Assembly (NCBI RefSeq): GCF_002338065.1
Contig: NZ_DDHJ01000025.1
Coordinates: forward strand, 635 to 64,634
Direction of reading: 5' to 3'
Source of the DNA: Pseudomonas sp. UBA1879
GTDB lineage: Bacteria; Pseudomonadota; Gammaproteobacteria; Pseudomonadales; Pseudomonadaceae
Length of the DNA: 64,000 nucleotides
Under the pieces are notes generated by a model. The model was not told the DNA's origin and made no database searches. It was given only the letters and a program-made list of their open reading frames with translations. Below are positions 51,022 to 60,459 of this stretch, one piece after another (position 1 is the stretch's first letter; every line of letters begins with the position of its first letter). Position numbers and translations under genes: made by a program.

Positions 51022-52018
51022 CGCGGCGGATGTCCCGAGCGCCGTTCTGATCGTTGCGTTCTTCGAAGCGCTCGTAGGCTTCGACGATGCGCTGCACCAG
51101 CGGATGGCGCACGACGTCCTTGGGCTTGAAGTGGGTGAAGCTGATGCCTGGCACGTCCTTGAGCACTTCGATGACATGGGTCAGCCCGGATTTGGTGCCT
51201 TTTGGCAGGTCGATCTGGGTAATGTCACCCGTGATCACGGCGGTAGATCCGAAGCCGATACGGGTCAGGAACATCTTCATCTGCTCGACAGTGGTGTTCT
51301 GACTCTCGTCGAGAATGATGAAGCTGTTATTAAGGGTACGCCCGCGCATGTAGGCCAGTGGCGCGACTTCGATCACCTGTTTCTCGATCAGCTTGGCCAC
51401 GTACTCGAAGCCCAGCATCTCGTAGAGCGCGTCGTAGAGCGGTCGCAGGTAGGGGTCGATCTTCTGCGCGAGGTCGCCTGGCAGGAAACCCAGTTTCTCG
51501 CCCGCTTCGACCGCTGGACGCACCAGCAGGATCCGACGGATCTGCTCGCGTTCCAGCGCGTCGACGGCTGCGGCCACGGCCAGATAGGTCTTGCCCGTAC
51601 CGGCCGGGCCGATGCCGAAATTGATGTCGTTGGCGAGAATTTCTTTCACGTACCGCTGCTGATTCAGGCCGCGCGGGCGAATCATGCCTTTTTTGGTACG
51701 CAGGGCAACGCCAACTTCGGCGGCAGGGTGGTTATCCAGCTCTTCGACACCGGATTCCTGCAGGAACAGATGGACCATGTCCGGCGACAGTTCGGTACTT
51801 TTGGTTTCCCGATACAGTCGGCGGAGCAGGTTTTCAGCCGAAGTGGTCTGTTTGCGCTCGCCGATCATCTCGAATTGACCTCCGCGATTGCGGATCTCGA
51901 TGTCCAGGCGTTGTTCGATCAGGCGCAAATGCTCGTCGAATTGCCCGCACAGATTGGCGAAGCGGTGGGCCTCGATAGGTTCGAGGCTGAAACGATGTGG
52001 TTCGATAGGTGCGTTCAA
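51014..52018 (-). CDS. phoH: PhoH-like ATPase
   Basis: 334-residue P-loop ATPase of the PhoH/YbeZ family. Walker A is GPAGTGKTYLAV and Walker B is SFIILDESQN; an N-terminal KH-like portion (about 30-110) may bind RNA. The start is taken as TTG at 52016-52018 because this gives MNAPIEPHRFSLEP, the form conserved in Pseudomonas, while longer readings run back through a REP element. It works with YbeY in RNA metabolism according to conserved linkage. Confidence 0.9.
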   Translation of the reverse strand: MNAPIEPHRFSLEPIEAHRFANLCGQFDEHLRLIEQRLDIEIRNRGGQFEMIGERKQTTSAENLLRRLYRETKSTELSPDMVHLFLQESGVEELDNHPAAEVGVALRTKKGMIRPRGLNQQRYVKEILANDINFGIGPAGTGKTYLAVAAAVDALEREQIRRILLVRPAVEAGEKLGFLPGDLAQKIDPYLRPLYDALYEMLGFEYVAKLIEKQVIEVAPLAYMRGRTLNNSFIILDESQNTTVEQMKMFLTRIGFGSTAVITGDITQIDLPKGTKSGLTHVIEVLKDVPGISFTHFKPKDVVRHPLVQRIVEAYERFEERNDQNGARDIRRDA

Positions 52019-52129
52019 AGTGGTTTTTAGCCGCCCGACGGCAATGAATGTGAAACGAAGGATAACCCCTGTAGACAGTGTCCGGAAGGGCTCACTTACT
52101 AATGGTTGGATCGGATGTTGCGACGAGCA

Positions 52130-52265
52130 CTGTAGGAGCGCGGCTTGTCCCGCGATCTGGTGCGCAGCGCCAGCAAAACCAGACCCTCGGTATGCCAGAG
52201 ACATTGAGATGTCTGGCTTTGCTGCCGGTTCCCGGCAGATCGCGGGACAAGCCGCGCTCCTACAG
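52130..52265. repeat. REP pair, family C
   Basis: CTGTAGGAGCGCGGCTTGTC and GACAAGCCGCGCTCCTACAG. It stands between miaB and phoH, likely dividing the two transcripts. Confidence 0.88.
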
Positions 52266-52285
52266 GCTAAGGGCAACGTCTAGAT

Positions 52286-53614
52286 TCATTGCACCAACGA
52301 CCCCCGCAGCGAGTGGGGTTGTGCGCTGTCGATGTACACGTCAGCGAATTGCCCGATCAGCATGGGGTTGTCGCAGCGGAAGTTGACGATCCGGTTATTC
52401 TCGGTACGCCCTTGCAGCTCGCCGGGGTCTTTCTTCGAATAGTCGGTGACGAGAATCCGCTGAACGGTGCCGGCCATGCGGCGACTGATTTCGAAGCCTT
52501 GCCGGTCGATCAGATTTTGCAGCTGCTTCAGGCGTTCCTTTTTCACCTCTTCCGGAGTGTCGTCCGCAAGATCCGCCGCAGGCGTGCCCGGACGCTGGCT
52601 GTAGACGAAGGAGTAGGAGAAGTCCATGCCGACCTCTTCAACCAGCTTCAGGGTCTGCAAATGATCTTTTTCGGTTTCGCCGGGGAAACCGACGATGAAA
52701 TCCGAACTGATGCAAATGTCAGGCACGGCCGCCCGCAGTTTGCGCAGGCGAGACTTGTATTCGAGGACAGTGTGGTTGCGTTTCATCGCCGCCAGAATAC
52801 GGTCCGAACCCGATTGCACCGGCAAATGCAGGTGTTTCACCAACTCCGGCACCTCGGCGTGGGCCTGGATCAGACTGTCGGAAAACTCCAGCGGGTGCGA
52901 CGTGGTGTAGCGAATGCGGTCGATGCCGTCGATGGCCGCCACCACGCGGATCAGCTCGGCGAGATCAGCCACGCGCCCGTCGTGGGTCGTGCCGCGGTAG
53001 CCGTTGACGTTCTGGCCGAGCAGCGTGACTTCACGCACGCCGTTTTCAGCAAGGTGGAAGACTTCGGTGATCACGTCGTCGAAAGGCCGGCTGACCTCTT
53101 CACCCCGCGTGTAGGGCACCACGCAGAACGTGCAATATTTGCTGCAACCTTCCATCACCGACACATAGGCACTAGGGCCATCGACGCGCGGCTCGGGCAA
53201 ATGGTCGAATTTTTCGATTTCCGGAAACGACACGTCCACCTGAGGCAAGCGGGTAATGCGCGCCGCGTCGATCATGTCCGGCAGGCGATGCAGGGTTTGC
53301 GGGCCGAACACTACGTCGACGTAGGGCGCGCGATCGCGGATCGCCGCACCTTCCTGGCTGGCCACGCAGCCACCAACGGCGATGACCATTTCCGGATTCG
53401 CCAGTTTCAGTTCGCGCCAGCGGCCAAGCTGGGAATAGACGCGGTCCTGCGCCCGCTCGCGAATCGAGCAGGTGTTGAGCAGAATGACATCGGCGTCTTC
53501 CGCGCGAGCGGTGACTTCCAGCGCTTGATGCTCGCCCAGCAGGTCGACCATGCGCGAGCTGTCGTACTCGTTCATCTGGCAACCGTGGGTTTCGATATAA
53601 AGCTTCTTGGCCAT
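52286..53614 (-). CDS. miaB: tRNA-2-methylthio-N6-dimethylallyladenosine synthase
   Basis: 442-residue radical SAM methylthiotransferase acting on isopentenyl-A37 of tRNAs. The N-terminal UPF0004 domain holds three auxiliary cysteines (ETHGCQMNEYDSS, LLNTCSIRE, VGGCVASQEG). The radical SAM cluster is CSKYCTFC, and a TRAM RNA-binding domain closes the protein (about 375-440). A minus-strand TATAAT at 53653-53658 is its likely -10 element. Confidence 0.96.
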   Translation of the reverse strand: MAKKLYIETHGCQMNEYDSSRMVDLLGEHQALEVTARAEDADVILLNTCSIRERAQDRVYSQLGRWRELKLANPEMVIAVGGCVASQEGAAIRDRAPYVDVVFGPQTLHRLPDMIDAARITRLPQVDVSFPEIEKFDHLPEPRVDGPSAYVSVMEGCSKYCTFCVVPYTRGEEVSRPFDDVITEVFHLAENGVREVTLLGQNVNGYRGTTHDGRVADLAELIRVVAAIDGIDRIRYTTSHPLEFSDSLIQAHAEVPELVKHLHLPVQSGSDRILAAMKRNHTVLEYKSRLRKLRAAVPDICISSDFIVGFPGETEKDHLQTLKLVEEVGMDFSYSFVYSQRPGTPAADLADDTPEEVKKERLKQLQNLIDRQGFEISRRMAGTVQRILVTDYSKKDPGELQGRTENNRIVNFRCDNPMLIGQFADVYIDSAQPHSLRGSLVQ

Positions 53615-53749
53615 GCGGGTTCGGATTCATCAGGTGATTCGAAGAACCGCGCATTATAGGGACCATGGCCTCGGGTTCCTAGCGTTGCCTAACCAGCGGC
53701 ATGCTATAGTTCGCGCCCTTTTCAAAACACCGATCATTGCCTGCCTGTT

Positions 53750-54076
53750 ATGACCAAACGCGAAGCTCCAATCTATAAGGTGATTTTTCTCAACCAGGGC
53801 CAGGTGTACGAGATGTACGCCAAACAGATCTATCAAAGCGATCTGTGGGGCTTTCTGGAGGTTGAGGAATTCGTCTTCGGCGAGCGCACGACCGTGGTAG
53901 TCGATCCCAGCGAAGAGAAGCTGAAGGCCCAGTTCGACGGCGTCGTGCGCAGTTTCGTACCGATGCATTCCATCGTGCGGATCGACGAAGTCGAGCGGAT
54001 GGGGACAGCGAAGATCAGCGAAGCGCGTCAGACCGGCAACGTCATGCCGTTCCCGATGCCCATGCCGGAGAAGTGA
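53750..54076 (+). CDS. DUF1820 family protein
   Basis: 108-residue soluble protein. The family pattern YKVIFLNQGQVYEMYAKQIY, then LWGFLEVEEFVFGE and an end rich in Met and Pro (NVMPFPMPMPEK), identifies DUF1820, found widely in Gammaproteobacteria without an assigned role. It is divergent from miaB, and convergent with the Sel1 gene (15 bp apart). Confidence 0.85.
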   Translation: MTKREAPIYKVIFLNQGQVYEMYAKQIYQSDLWGFLEVEEFVFGERTTVVVDPSEEKLKAQFDGVVRSFVPMHSIVRIDEVERMGTAKISEARQTGNVMPFPMPMPEK

Positions 54077-54091
54077 GCCCGGACGATTCGG

Positions 54092-54655
54092 TCAGGGTTT
54101 GCTGGTATCCGGGAACGGCGCAAACGGCGTGCGACCTTCGGCGGTTTGCAGTTCCAGCAGATACTTGCGGAAGATTTGCCCCAGTACTTGAGTGGCGACT
54201 TCCAGGTCTTCCTTCTTCATTTGCCCGGACACTTCGTCAGCCTGATCGAGCGCATCTTCCGACCCATTGACCGCCGCCATCTTCAGGACGATATAAGCCT
54301 GGATGTTATTGGCTTGCACGCCCTCGCCCCGGAAGAACATCAAGCCCAGTTGATACTGCGCCTGAGCATGACCCTGCAATGAGGCCTGTTCGAAGTAGTT
54401 GAGTGCCTGAGTAAGATCGCGCGGCGTGTTCTTGCCGTCGTAATAGAACTGTCCCAACTCGTATTGCGCCTGCGCATCCCCACCTTTTGCCGCCTGCTGA
54501 CACGCCGACAGGGCGGCTGGCAGGTTGTCTGGCTGGGTATTCAGGGTGCAGCGACCCACCGCTGGTATTAACAACGAGTTGCCACCTGCATTCACCAGCA
54601 GGGGATGAAGAAGCAACAGGCAGCCCAATGCAAGGGTGCGGCCGGTGCGATTCAT
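54092..54655 (-). CDS. Sel1-repeat periplasmic protein
   Basis: 187-residue protein with a signal peptide (RTLALGCLLLLHPLLVNAGG). It contains at least two Sel1-type repeats: DAQAQYELGQFYYDGKNTPRDL and HAQAQYQLGLMFFRGEGVQANN. Such repeats mediate protein contacts. The C-terminal half is helical and charged. Function is not known. A single Cys at about residue 36 and another at 51 could form a disulfide. Confidence 0.82.
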   Translation of the reverse strand: MNRTGRTLALGCLLLLHPLLVNAGGNSLLIPAVGRCTLNTQPDNLPAALSACQQAAKGGDAQAQYELGQFYYDGKNTPRDLTQALNYFEQASLQGHAQAQYQLGLMFFRGEGVQANNIQAYIVLKMAAVNGSEDALDQADEVSGQMKKEDLEVATQVLGQIFRKYLLELQTAEGRTPFAPFPDTSKP

Positions 54656-55074
54656 GGAAGTCGACTTACCTCTGAAAAAGGTGCGGGCGTGCCCGTCCAG
54701 CTAAACGTGCTGGCTGCGCATTATGAAATAAGCAGGGCCAACCTTACAAAGTCTTTACTGATTTTCTGCTGCGCGGGCTTGAATCGCCTGAATTCAGGCG
54801 CTTTCAAAGTGGCACAGAACTAAGCATCTAACAAAATATTTGCTTGTCTGAAAGATATCGGTTGTGGCTTCCCACGAATTCACCGGTGCTTGCTGCGATG
54901 AGTGTAGGAGCGTGGCTTGTCCCGCGACCTGCCGCGTAGCGGCAGCGAATCCGGTAAACCCGGTGGGTCAGATAAAATCGGGTTGCCTGATTTTGCTGCC
55001 GCTGCGCGGCAGGTCGCAGGACAAGCCAGCTCCTACAGTGGATCGCGTTAGCGTACACGATCCTCGATCTTCCA
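54656..55074. other. Intergenic region between the Sel1 gene and hemL
   Basis: 419 bp. The first half is AT-richer than the neighbourhood, with a possible -10 CATAAT at 54719-54724 on the minus strand for the Sel1 gene and the palindrome CGCCTGAATTCAGGCG at 54786-54801. The second half holds a family C REP pair. Confidence 0.5.
54902..55038. repeat. REP pair, family C
   Basis: TGTAGGAGCGTGGCTTGTCC and GGACAAGCCAGCTCCTACAG. The right arm has lost two bases (AGCCAGCTCC in place of AGCCACGCTCC). Confidence 0.83.
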
Positions 55075-56358
55075 CTATTTCAACTGCGCGAACGCTTTTT
55101 CGGCTGCATCCAGGGTCAGTTGCAGCTCCGCGTCGCCGTGGGCAATGGAGGTGAAGCCGGCTTCGAATGCGCTTGGCGCCAAGTACACCCCGCCTTCGAG
55201 CATCAGGTGGAAGAAGCGTTTGAAGCGGTCGGCGTCGCTGCTCATCACATCCTTGAAGGTGACGATCTGTTTCGCGTCGGTGAAGTACAGGCCGAACATG
55301 CCGCCCGCTTGCGTGGTCACGAACGGGATGCCCGCCGCGTCGGCGCGTTGTTGCAGGCCATCCAGCATGCGGGTGGTATAGGCGCTCAGCTCATCGTGAA
55401 AACCCGGCCGGCTGATCAGGCGCAACGTGGTCAGACCGGCTGCCATCGCCAGCGGATTGCCCGACAGCGTGCCTGCCTGATAGACCGGCCCCAGCGGCGC
55501 GATGTGAGACATGATTTCGCGCTTGCCGCCGAAGCAGCCCACCGGCATGCCACCGCCGATGATCTTGCCGAAAGTGCTCAGATCCGGCTTCACGTTGTAA
55601 TACGCCTGAGCCCCACCAAGGGCCACGCGGAAACCAGTCATCACTTCGTCGAAAATCAACACCACGCCGTGCTTGTCGCATTCCTCACGCAGGCCTTGCA
55701 GGAAACCCGGCGCAGGCGGTACGCAGTTCATGTTGCCCGCCACCGGCTCGACTATGATGCACGCCACTTCCTGACCCACCTCGGCCAACATCGCTTTCAC
55801 CGCGTCGATGTCGTTGAACGGCAGTGTCAGCGTGTGTTTGGCGAATGCCGCCGGTACGCCCGGCGAGCTGGGTACGCCCAGGGTCAGCGCGCCCGAACCG
55901 GCCTTGACCAACAGGCTGTCGGAGTGACCGTGGTAGCAGCCTTCGAACTTGATGATGCTGTCGCGGCCGGTGTAGCCACGCGCGAGGCGAATGGCACTCA
56001 TGGTCGCTTCAGTGCCGGAACTGACCATGCGCACCATCTCCATCGACGGCACGATCGAGCAGACCAGGTCGGCCATCTCGGTTTCCATCGCGGTCGGCGC
56101 CCCATAGGAAAGGCCGTGCTCCAGTTGCTTGCGCACGGCATCGAGCACGCCCGGGTGGCTGTGCCCCAAAATCATCGGACCCCACGAACCCACGTAATCG
56201 ACATAACGCTTGTCGTCTTCGTCAGTGACGTAGGCGCCCGCTGCGTGCTTGAAGAACAGCGGAGTGCCGCCGACGCTTTTGAACGCACGAACCGGCGAGT
56301 TGACGCCGCCGGGGATGTGTTTTTGGGCATTGGCGAACAGGGTTTCCGAACGGGACAT
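55075..56358 (-). CDS. hemL: Glutamate-1-semialdehyde 2,1-aminomutase
   Basis: 427-residue pyridoxal-phosphate enzyme making 5-aminolevulinate, the first committed heme precursor. The cofactor lysine is in STFGKIIGGGMPVG (about residue 265), with FDEVMTGFRV before it and YQAGTLSGNPLAMAAG after it. Full length. It is followed upstream by thiE (51 bp gap), a common pairing in Pseudomonas. Confidence 0.97.
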   Translation of the reverse strand: MSRSETLFANAQKHIPGGVNSPVRAFKSVGGTPLFFKHAAGAYVTDEDDKRYVDYVGSWGPMILGHSHPGVLDAVRKQLEHGLSYGAPTAMETEMADLVCSIVPSMEMVRMVSSGTEATMSAIRLARGYTGRDSIIKFEGCYHGHSDSLLVKAGSGALTLGVPSSPGVPAAFAKHTLTLPFNDIDAVKAMLAEVGQEVACIIVEPVAGNMNCVPPAPGFLQGLREECDKHGVVLIFDEVMTGFRVALGGAQAYYNVKPDLSTFGKIIGGGMPVGCFGGKREIMSHIAPLGPVYQAGTLSGNPLAMAAGLTTLRLISRPGFHDELSAYTTRMLDGLQQRADAAGIPFVTTQAGGMFGLYFTDAKQIVTFKDVMSSDADRFKRFFHLMLEGGVYLAPSAFEAGFTSIAHGDAELQLTLDAAEKAFAQLK

Positions 56359-56409
56359 GATGAAGGTCTCTGTTTGAATCGAATGGGGGTCAGTCGGCCT
56401 GAAGCGTGA

Positions 56410-57039
56410 TCAAGCCGATTTCTTGAACAGGTCGTTGAAGGCGCGGGCGCGGCGGGTCACTTCCTGCGTGCTGTCGGCGCCGAACAGGCCGTGCACCACA
56501 GCCAACAGGTCGGCGCCGTGGGCCACCAGCGGCGCGGCGTTTTCCAGCGTGACGCCGCCAATGACGGCAATCGGCAGCGAGATGCGCTTGCGGGCGTCGG
56601 CCAGCATTTCGAGGCTGCACGCCGGTGCGCCGGGCTTGGTGTTGGAATTGAAGAAGCGCCCGAACGCGACATAGGTCGCGCCATCGGCCTTGGCTTTTTC
56701 TGCCAGCTCAAGCTGTGCGTGGCAAGTCGCACCGACGATAGCTTTGTGACCCAGCAGTGCGCGGGCGTCGGGCAGTGAGCCGTCGGTCTGGCCCAAGTGC
56801 ACACCAACGCCGAGCCGGGCGGCGACTTCAGCGTCATCATTAATGATCAGGCGGGTCTTGTAGCGCTCGCACAGTTTCAGCAGTTCCGAGGCCTCGCGCA
56901 GGCGGCGGGTTTCATCACCGGATTTGTCGCGGTATTGCAGCAGGGTGACGCCGCCATCGAGGGCAGCCTCGACGTAAGACAGAAATTTGCCGGCCAACAG
57001 TTGGCTGTCGGTCACGGCATACAGGCCACGCAGTTTCAT
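56410..57039 (-). CDS. thiE: Thiamine-phosphate synthase
   Basis: 209-residue TIM-barrel enzyme joining HMP pyrophosphate and thiazole phosphate to thiamine phosphate. GLYAVTD, QYRDKSG, LIINDDAEVAARLGVGVHLGQTDG and the pyrophosphate-binding FGRFFNSNTKPGA are diagnostic. ATG 57037-57039 is preceded by AGAGGCACC-type sequence. It lies 23 bp after thiD. Confidence 0.96.
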   Translation of the reverse strand: MKLRGLYAVTDSQLLAGKFLSYVEAALDGGVTLLQYRDKSGDETRRLREASELLKLCERYKTRLIINDDAEVAARLGVGVHLGQTDGSLPDARALLGHKAIVGATCHAQLELAEKAKADGATYVAFGRFFNSNTKPGAPACSLEMLADARKRISLPIAVIGGVTLENAAPLVAHGADLLAVVHGLFGADSTQEVTRRARAFNDLFKKSA

Positions 57040-57062
57040 GGGGGTGCCTCTTTTTCGTGGCG

Positions 57063-57860
57063 TTACGAGCAAAAATCCAGCGGCAGACGACGAGGGACGA
57101 ATTGGCCTTTGCCCAGTTGTTCGGCGTCGCGCAGCGTGCGCCAAGTGTAGTCCAGCGCGGTTTGCACGGCGCTGATCACGTCCTGCCCGAGCGCCAGTCG
57201 ACCGGCCAGCGCACTGGCCAGCGTGCAGCCGGACCCGTGATAACTGCCCGGCAGTCGCTGGCAGGTGAAGGTGCGCGATTCGCCGTTACGCACGTACAGC
57301 CGGTTGTGCACTTCGTGTTCGTCGCCATGGCCACCGGTGATCAGCACATGTTCGCAGAACGGCAACAGCTTCTCGGCGCATTCGTCAGCGGTGCCTTCGG
57401 GCAGCTCGGCCAGGATGCGCGCTTCAGGCAGGTTCGGCGTGGCAATCGTCGCCAGCGGCAGCAGACGCTCGCGCATCGCGTATCCGACTTCATCCTTGCC
57501 CAGTCGGCCGCCGCCGCCGGCACGCAGAACCGGATCGCAGACCAGCGGCAGATGAGGATTGGCTTGCAGCAGCTCGACCACGGTGTCGACCATCTCCAGC
57601 GAACCGAGCATGCCGAGCTTCACCGCCGCAACTTGCGAATCGTTGAGCACGGCATTGGCCTGGGCCAAGACCCACTCGCGGTCCAGCACGCGGAAATCGG
57701 TGACGTTGACGGTGTCTTGCACGGTGAGGGCCGTGACCGCAGGCGCGGCATGGCAGCCCTGAGCGAGCAGAGCTTCGATATCTGCCTGCAAACCGGCGCC
57801 GCCACTGGGGTCGTGGCCGGAGAGACAGAGGACAACGGGGCGGGAGCTATAGATATTCAT
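57063..57860 (-). CDS. thiD: Hydroxymethylpyrimidine/phosphomethylpyrimidine kinase
   Basis: 265-residue ribokinase-fold enzyme that phosphorylates HMP twice for thiamine synthesis. The opening SGHDPSGGAGLQADIEAL and the anion-hole segment GSGCTLASALAG near the C-terminus are clear. An upstream start at 57926 is possible but the chosen ATG 57858-57860 gives the typical short lead-in. No TPP riboswitch is recognisable in its leader. Confidence 0.95.
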   Translation of the reverse strand: MNIYSSRPVVLCLSGHDPSGGAGLQADIEALLAQGCHAAPAVTALTVQDTVNVTDFRVLDREWVLAQANAVLNDSQVAAVKLGMLGSLEMVDTVVELLQANPHLPLVCDPVLRAGGGGRLGKDEVGYAMRERLLPLATIATPNLPEARILAELPEGTADECAEKLLPFCEHVLITGGHGDEHEVHNRLYVRNGESRTFTCQRLPGSYHGSGCTLASALAGRLALGQDVISAVQTALDYTWRTLRDAEQLGKGQFVPRRLPLDFCS

Positions 57861-58188
57861 GGTGCGCGAGCTTACCACTAAAGCTTTTGCCGGGCCGCTG
57901 GTCGGCGTCAGAATTTTCGTGGGCAAACCCGTGCGGGCTCTAGACCGGGCTTCGTCGGCATGATGATGCCAGTCATCTAAATGGCGTCAGGAAAATCTGA
58001 CATATGACGATACAGATGGTGTCACCCAGCTATCAGTCGCTATGCTGTCGGCTGTAAGCCTCAAATCTGTCTGAAGAGTGAATGCAAGTGCGTTGCCTGT
58101 TGAGCTCCTTTTCCGTCTCAAACCTGACGTCGTCCCCCACTGATCGGGGGCAACACATCGCTCCTCACATGAATGTCGGCGGTGTTGC
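57861..58188. other. Intergenic region between thiD and ladS
   Basis: 328 bp between divergent genes. It should contain both promoters. Short inverted repeats are present, such as GGCATGATGATGCC (57958-57971). No THI element and no gene are seen. Confidence 0.4.
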
Positions 58189-60144
58189 ATGCGCGCTCTG
58201 CTGACGTGGCTGTTGATCCTGCTGCCCACGCTGGCCTGCGCGCTCGATTTCGACGAGACCACGCGCACGCTGCCGCTGGGCCGTGCGACGTATGTGTTCG
58301 AAGACCCTACCGGCACGGCGACAATCGGCGACGTGTCATCTGTCCAAGGCCAGGCGGCATTCCGCGCGCTGGATGCGGGGGCGTTGAACGCGGGTTATTC
58401 GCACTCCGCGTTCTGGTTGAAGGTGCAGTTGACCTATCGGCCGATGAACCCGGTGACCTCTGCCGACTGGCTGCTGGAACTGGCCTATCCGCCGATGGAC
58501 CATGTGGATCTCTATCTGGCCAGCGAAAACGGCGAGCCCAGCCTGACCTGGCAAACGGGCGACATGCTGCCGTTTCAGAGCCGTCAGATAAAGCAGAACA
58601 ACTATCTGTTCGACCTGAACCTCAAGGCCAATGAGAGCAAGACGGTCTATGTCCGCGTCGCCAGCCATGGCTCGGTTCAAGCGCCGCTCAACCTTTGGGC
58701 CAGTCACGCGTACATCGAGGAGCAGCCTGCGAGGCTATACATTCTCGGCATGATCTACGGCGCGCTAGGCGTGATGCTGGTCTATAACCTGTTCATCTAC
58801 ATGAGCGTGCGCGACACCAGCTACCTCTATTACATCCTCTACATCAGCTGTTTCGGGCTGTATCAGGTGTCGGTCAACGGCGCCGGTATCGAATTCCTGT
58901 GGCCAGACAACCCGTGGTGGGCCAACACGTCCACGACCTTTTTGATTGCAGCGGCGATTTTGTTCGCCAGCCAGTTCGCCCGCAAGTTCCTGCAAACGCC
59001 GGGATTGGGTCGTTGGCTGGACGGGCCTTTGGTGCTGATGATGCTCTGCTCGGCAATTATCATGGGGCTGTCGCTGACGCTGGATTACGGCATAGCGCTG
59101 CGTCTGGTGACGGGGCTGGTGCTGCTGTTCACGCCGGTCATTCTGCTGATTGGCATCGTCGCCTGGCTGAAAGGCCGCCGCGTCGCGCGTTACTTCATCG
59201 TTGCCTGGTCAGCGTTTCTGCTGGGCGGGGTGATCAACGCCACGATGTTGCTGGGCCACTTGCCGAACAATTTCTGGACCATGTACGCCAGCCAGATCGG
59301 CTCCGTGGTGGAAATCGCGCTGCTGTCCCTGGCGCTGGCGGACCGTATCAACACCATGCGCGATCAGCAGACGCAGATCATGGCGCAGTCGAGCAAGGAG
59401 CTGGAGACCCTCAACCAGCAACTGGCGGTCAGTAATCGGCTCAAAGATGAGTTTCTGGCCACGCTCACCCACGAGTTGCGCACGCCGATGAACGGGGTGA
59501 TCGGTTCGCTGGAGCTGATGCAAATGGACGCCTCGCACGATGAGATCGAGCTCTACCGGCAGACCGCTGCCGATTCGGCGCAGAACATGATGGGCATCGT
59601 CAACGGCATTCTGACCCTGACCGAGCTGCAGGCCGGACGTATCGGACTGCAAGCCGAGGCGTTCAGCCTGCGGCATCTGTTGTTTCAAGTGCGCAGCACG
59701 TTCGAGCCGCCGGCGCGTAGCAAGTCGCTTGGGTTCAGCGTCGAGCTGGACGAACGCCTGCCTGACAGCCTGATGGGAGATGCATCGAAACTGCGTCAGT
59801 GCCTGGATTGCCTGCTCGACAATGCCGTCAAGTTCACTAAAGGCGGTGCGATCAAGTTGTGCGTCAGTGGCCATGCCGACGAACGGCAAGTCCGCCTGCT
59901 GCTGGACGTGATCGACACCGGCATCGGTTTTGAGCGTCTGGATGACGACACGCTGTACGCCAATTTCTATCAGGTCGACGGTTCCATGACCCGGGAGTAC
60001 GGCGGCCTTGGGATCGGGCTGGCGATCTGCCGCAAGATGATCGAATTGCACGGCGGGCGCCTGAGTCATCAGTCCGAACCAGGGGTGGGCAGTCAGTTCC
60101 GGTTGAGCGTGGACATTCGGCGAGTGCCTTCGCCGGTGACGTAG
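58189..60144 (+). CDS. ladS: LadS-like sensor histidine kinase without receiver domain
   Basis: 651-residue inner-membrane kinase. Signal peptide (residues 1-19, ending TLACA), periplasmic 7TMR-DISMED2 sensor (about 25-165), seven-membrane-segment 7TMR-DISM module (about 180-385), a short coiled coil, a HisKA domain with H428 in FLATLTHELRTPMNG, and a HATPase domain ending near 645 (DNAVKFTKGG, DTGIGF, GGLGIGLAICRKMIELHGG). P. aeruginosa LadS, at the same place between thiD and the acyl-CoA dehydrogenase, has a C-terminal receiver domain used to reach GacS; here the protein ends at the HATPase. The stop is real in the given sequence and the next 300 bp shows no receiver remnant. Confidence 0.88.
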   Translation: MRALLTWLLILLPTLACALDFDETTRTLPLGRATYVFEDPTGTATIGDVSSVQGQAAFRALDAGALNAGYSHSAFWLKVQLTYRPMNPVTSADWLLELAYPPMDHVDLYLASENGEPSLTWQTGDMLPFQSRQIKQNNYLFDLNLKANESKTVYVRVASHGSVQAPLNLWASHAYIEEQPARLYILGMIYGALGVMLVYNLFIYMSVRDTSYLYYILYISCFGLYQVSVNGAGIEFLWPDNPWWANTSTTFLIAAAILFASQFARKFLQTPGLGRWLDGPLVLMMLCSAIIMGLSLTLDYGIALRLVTGLVLLFTPVILLIGIVAWLKGRRVARYFIVAWSAFLLGGVINATMLLGHLPNNFWTMYASQIGSVVEIALLSLALADRINTMRDQQTQIMAQSSKELETLNQQLAVSNRLKDEFLATLTHELRTPMNGVIGSLELMQMDASHDEIELYRQTAADSAQNMMGIVNGILTLTELQAGRIGLQAEAFSLRHLLFQVRSTFEPPARSKSLGFSVELDERLPDSLMGDASKLRQCLDCLLDNAVKFTKGGAIKLCVSGHADERQVRLLLDVIDTGIGFERLDDDTLYANFYQVDGSMTREYGGLGIGLAICRKMIELHGGRLSHQSEPGVGSQFRLSVDIRRVPSPVT

Positions 60145-60459
60145 GCATGACTGATTCATTGTCGTCGCTGCCATCGTGCTTCCGGCGTCTCCTACAGGAT
60201 TTGTGGCGTATCGGAGTCTTGCGTACACCCCGGGTGTTGCGGCGTTGGGCGCAGATACCGCCGACCACAGGGTCTCTGTAGGAGACGCAGGTGGGACGAC
60301 GGCAGCGAAGGCGGCGTGTCAGACAAAAGCGGATCGTGCTTTCGCACATGGCAAACCCGCCGTGCTTTAGTCGGCTATGGCACTGTTTTCGGTTTCGTGC
60401 GCGTGATTCACTGACCCGCATCTGCGCCATTGCCGCACCGACCCGAAACGGAGGCCGCC
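60145..60459. other. Intergenic region between ladS and the acyl-CoA dehydrogenase
   Basis: 315 bp. It contains a perfect 13-bp outward inverted repeat (60185-60288) but no gene. In P. aeruginosa a TetR regulator gene lies here; none is present. Confidence 0.5.
60185..60288. repeat. Perfect 13-bp inverted repeat, REP-like with reversed arms
   Basis: GCGTCTCCTACAG (60185-60197) is the exact complement of CTGTAGGAGACGC (60276-60288). The arms share the CTGTAGGAG core of REP families A and C but are in the opposite relative orientation. Confidence 0.6.

Noticed and set aside
57861..58010. TPP riboswitch before thiD-thiE
   Set aside because: The conserved CTGAGA and thi-box segments are absent on the minus strand.
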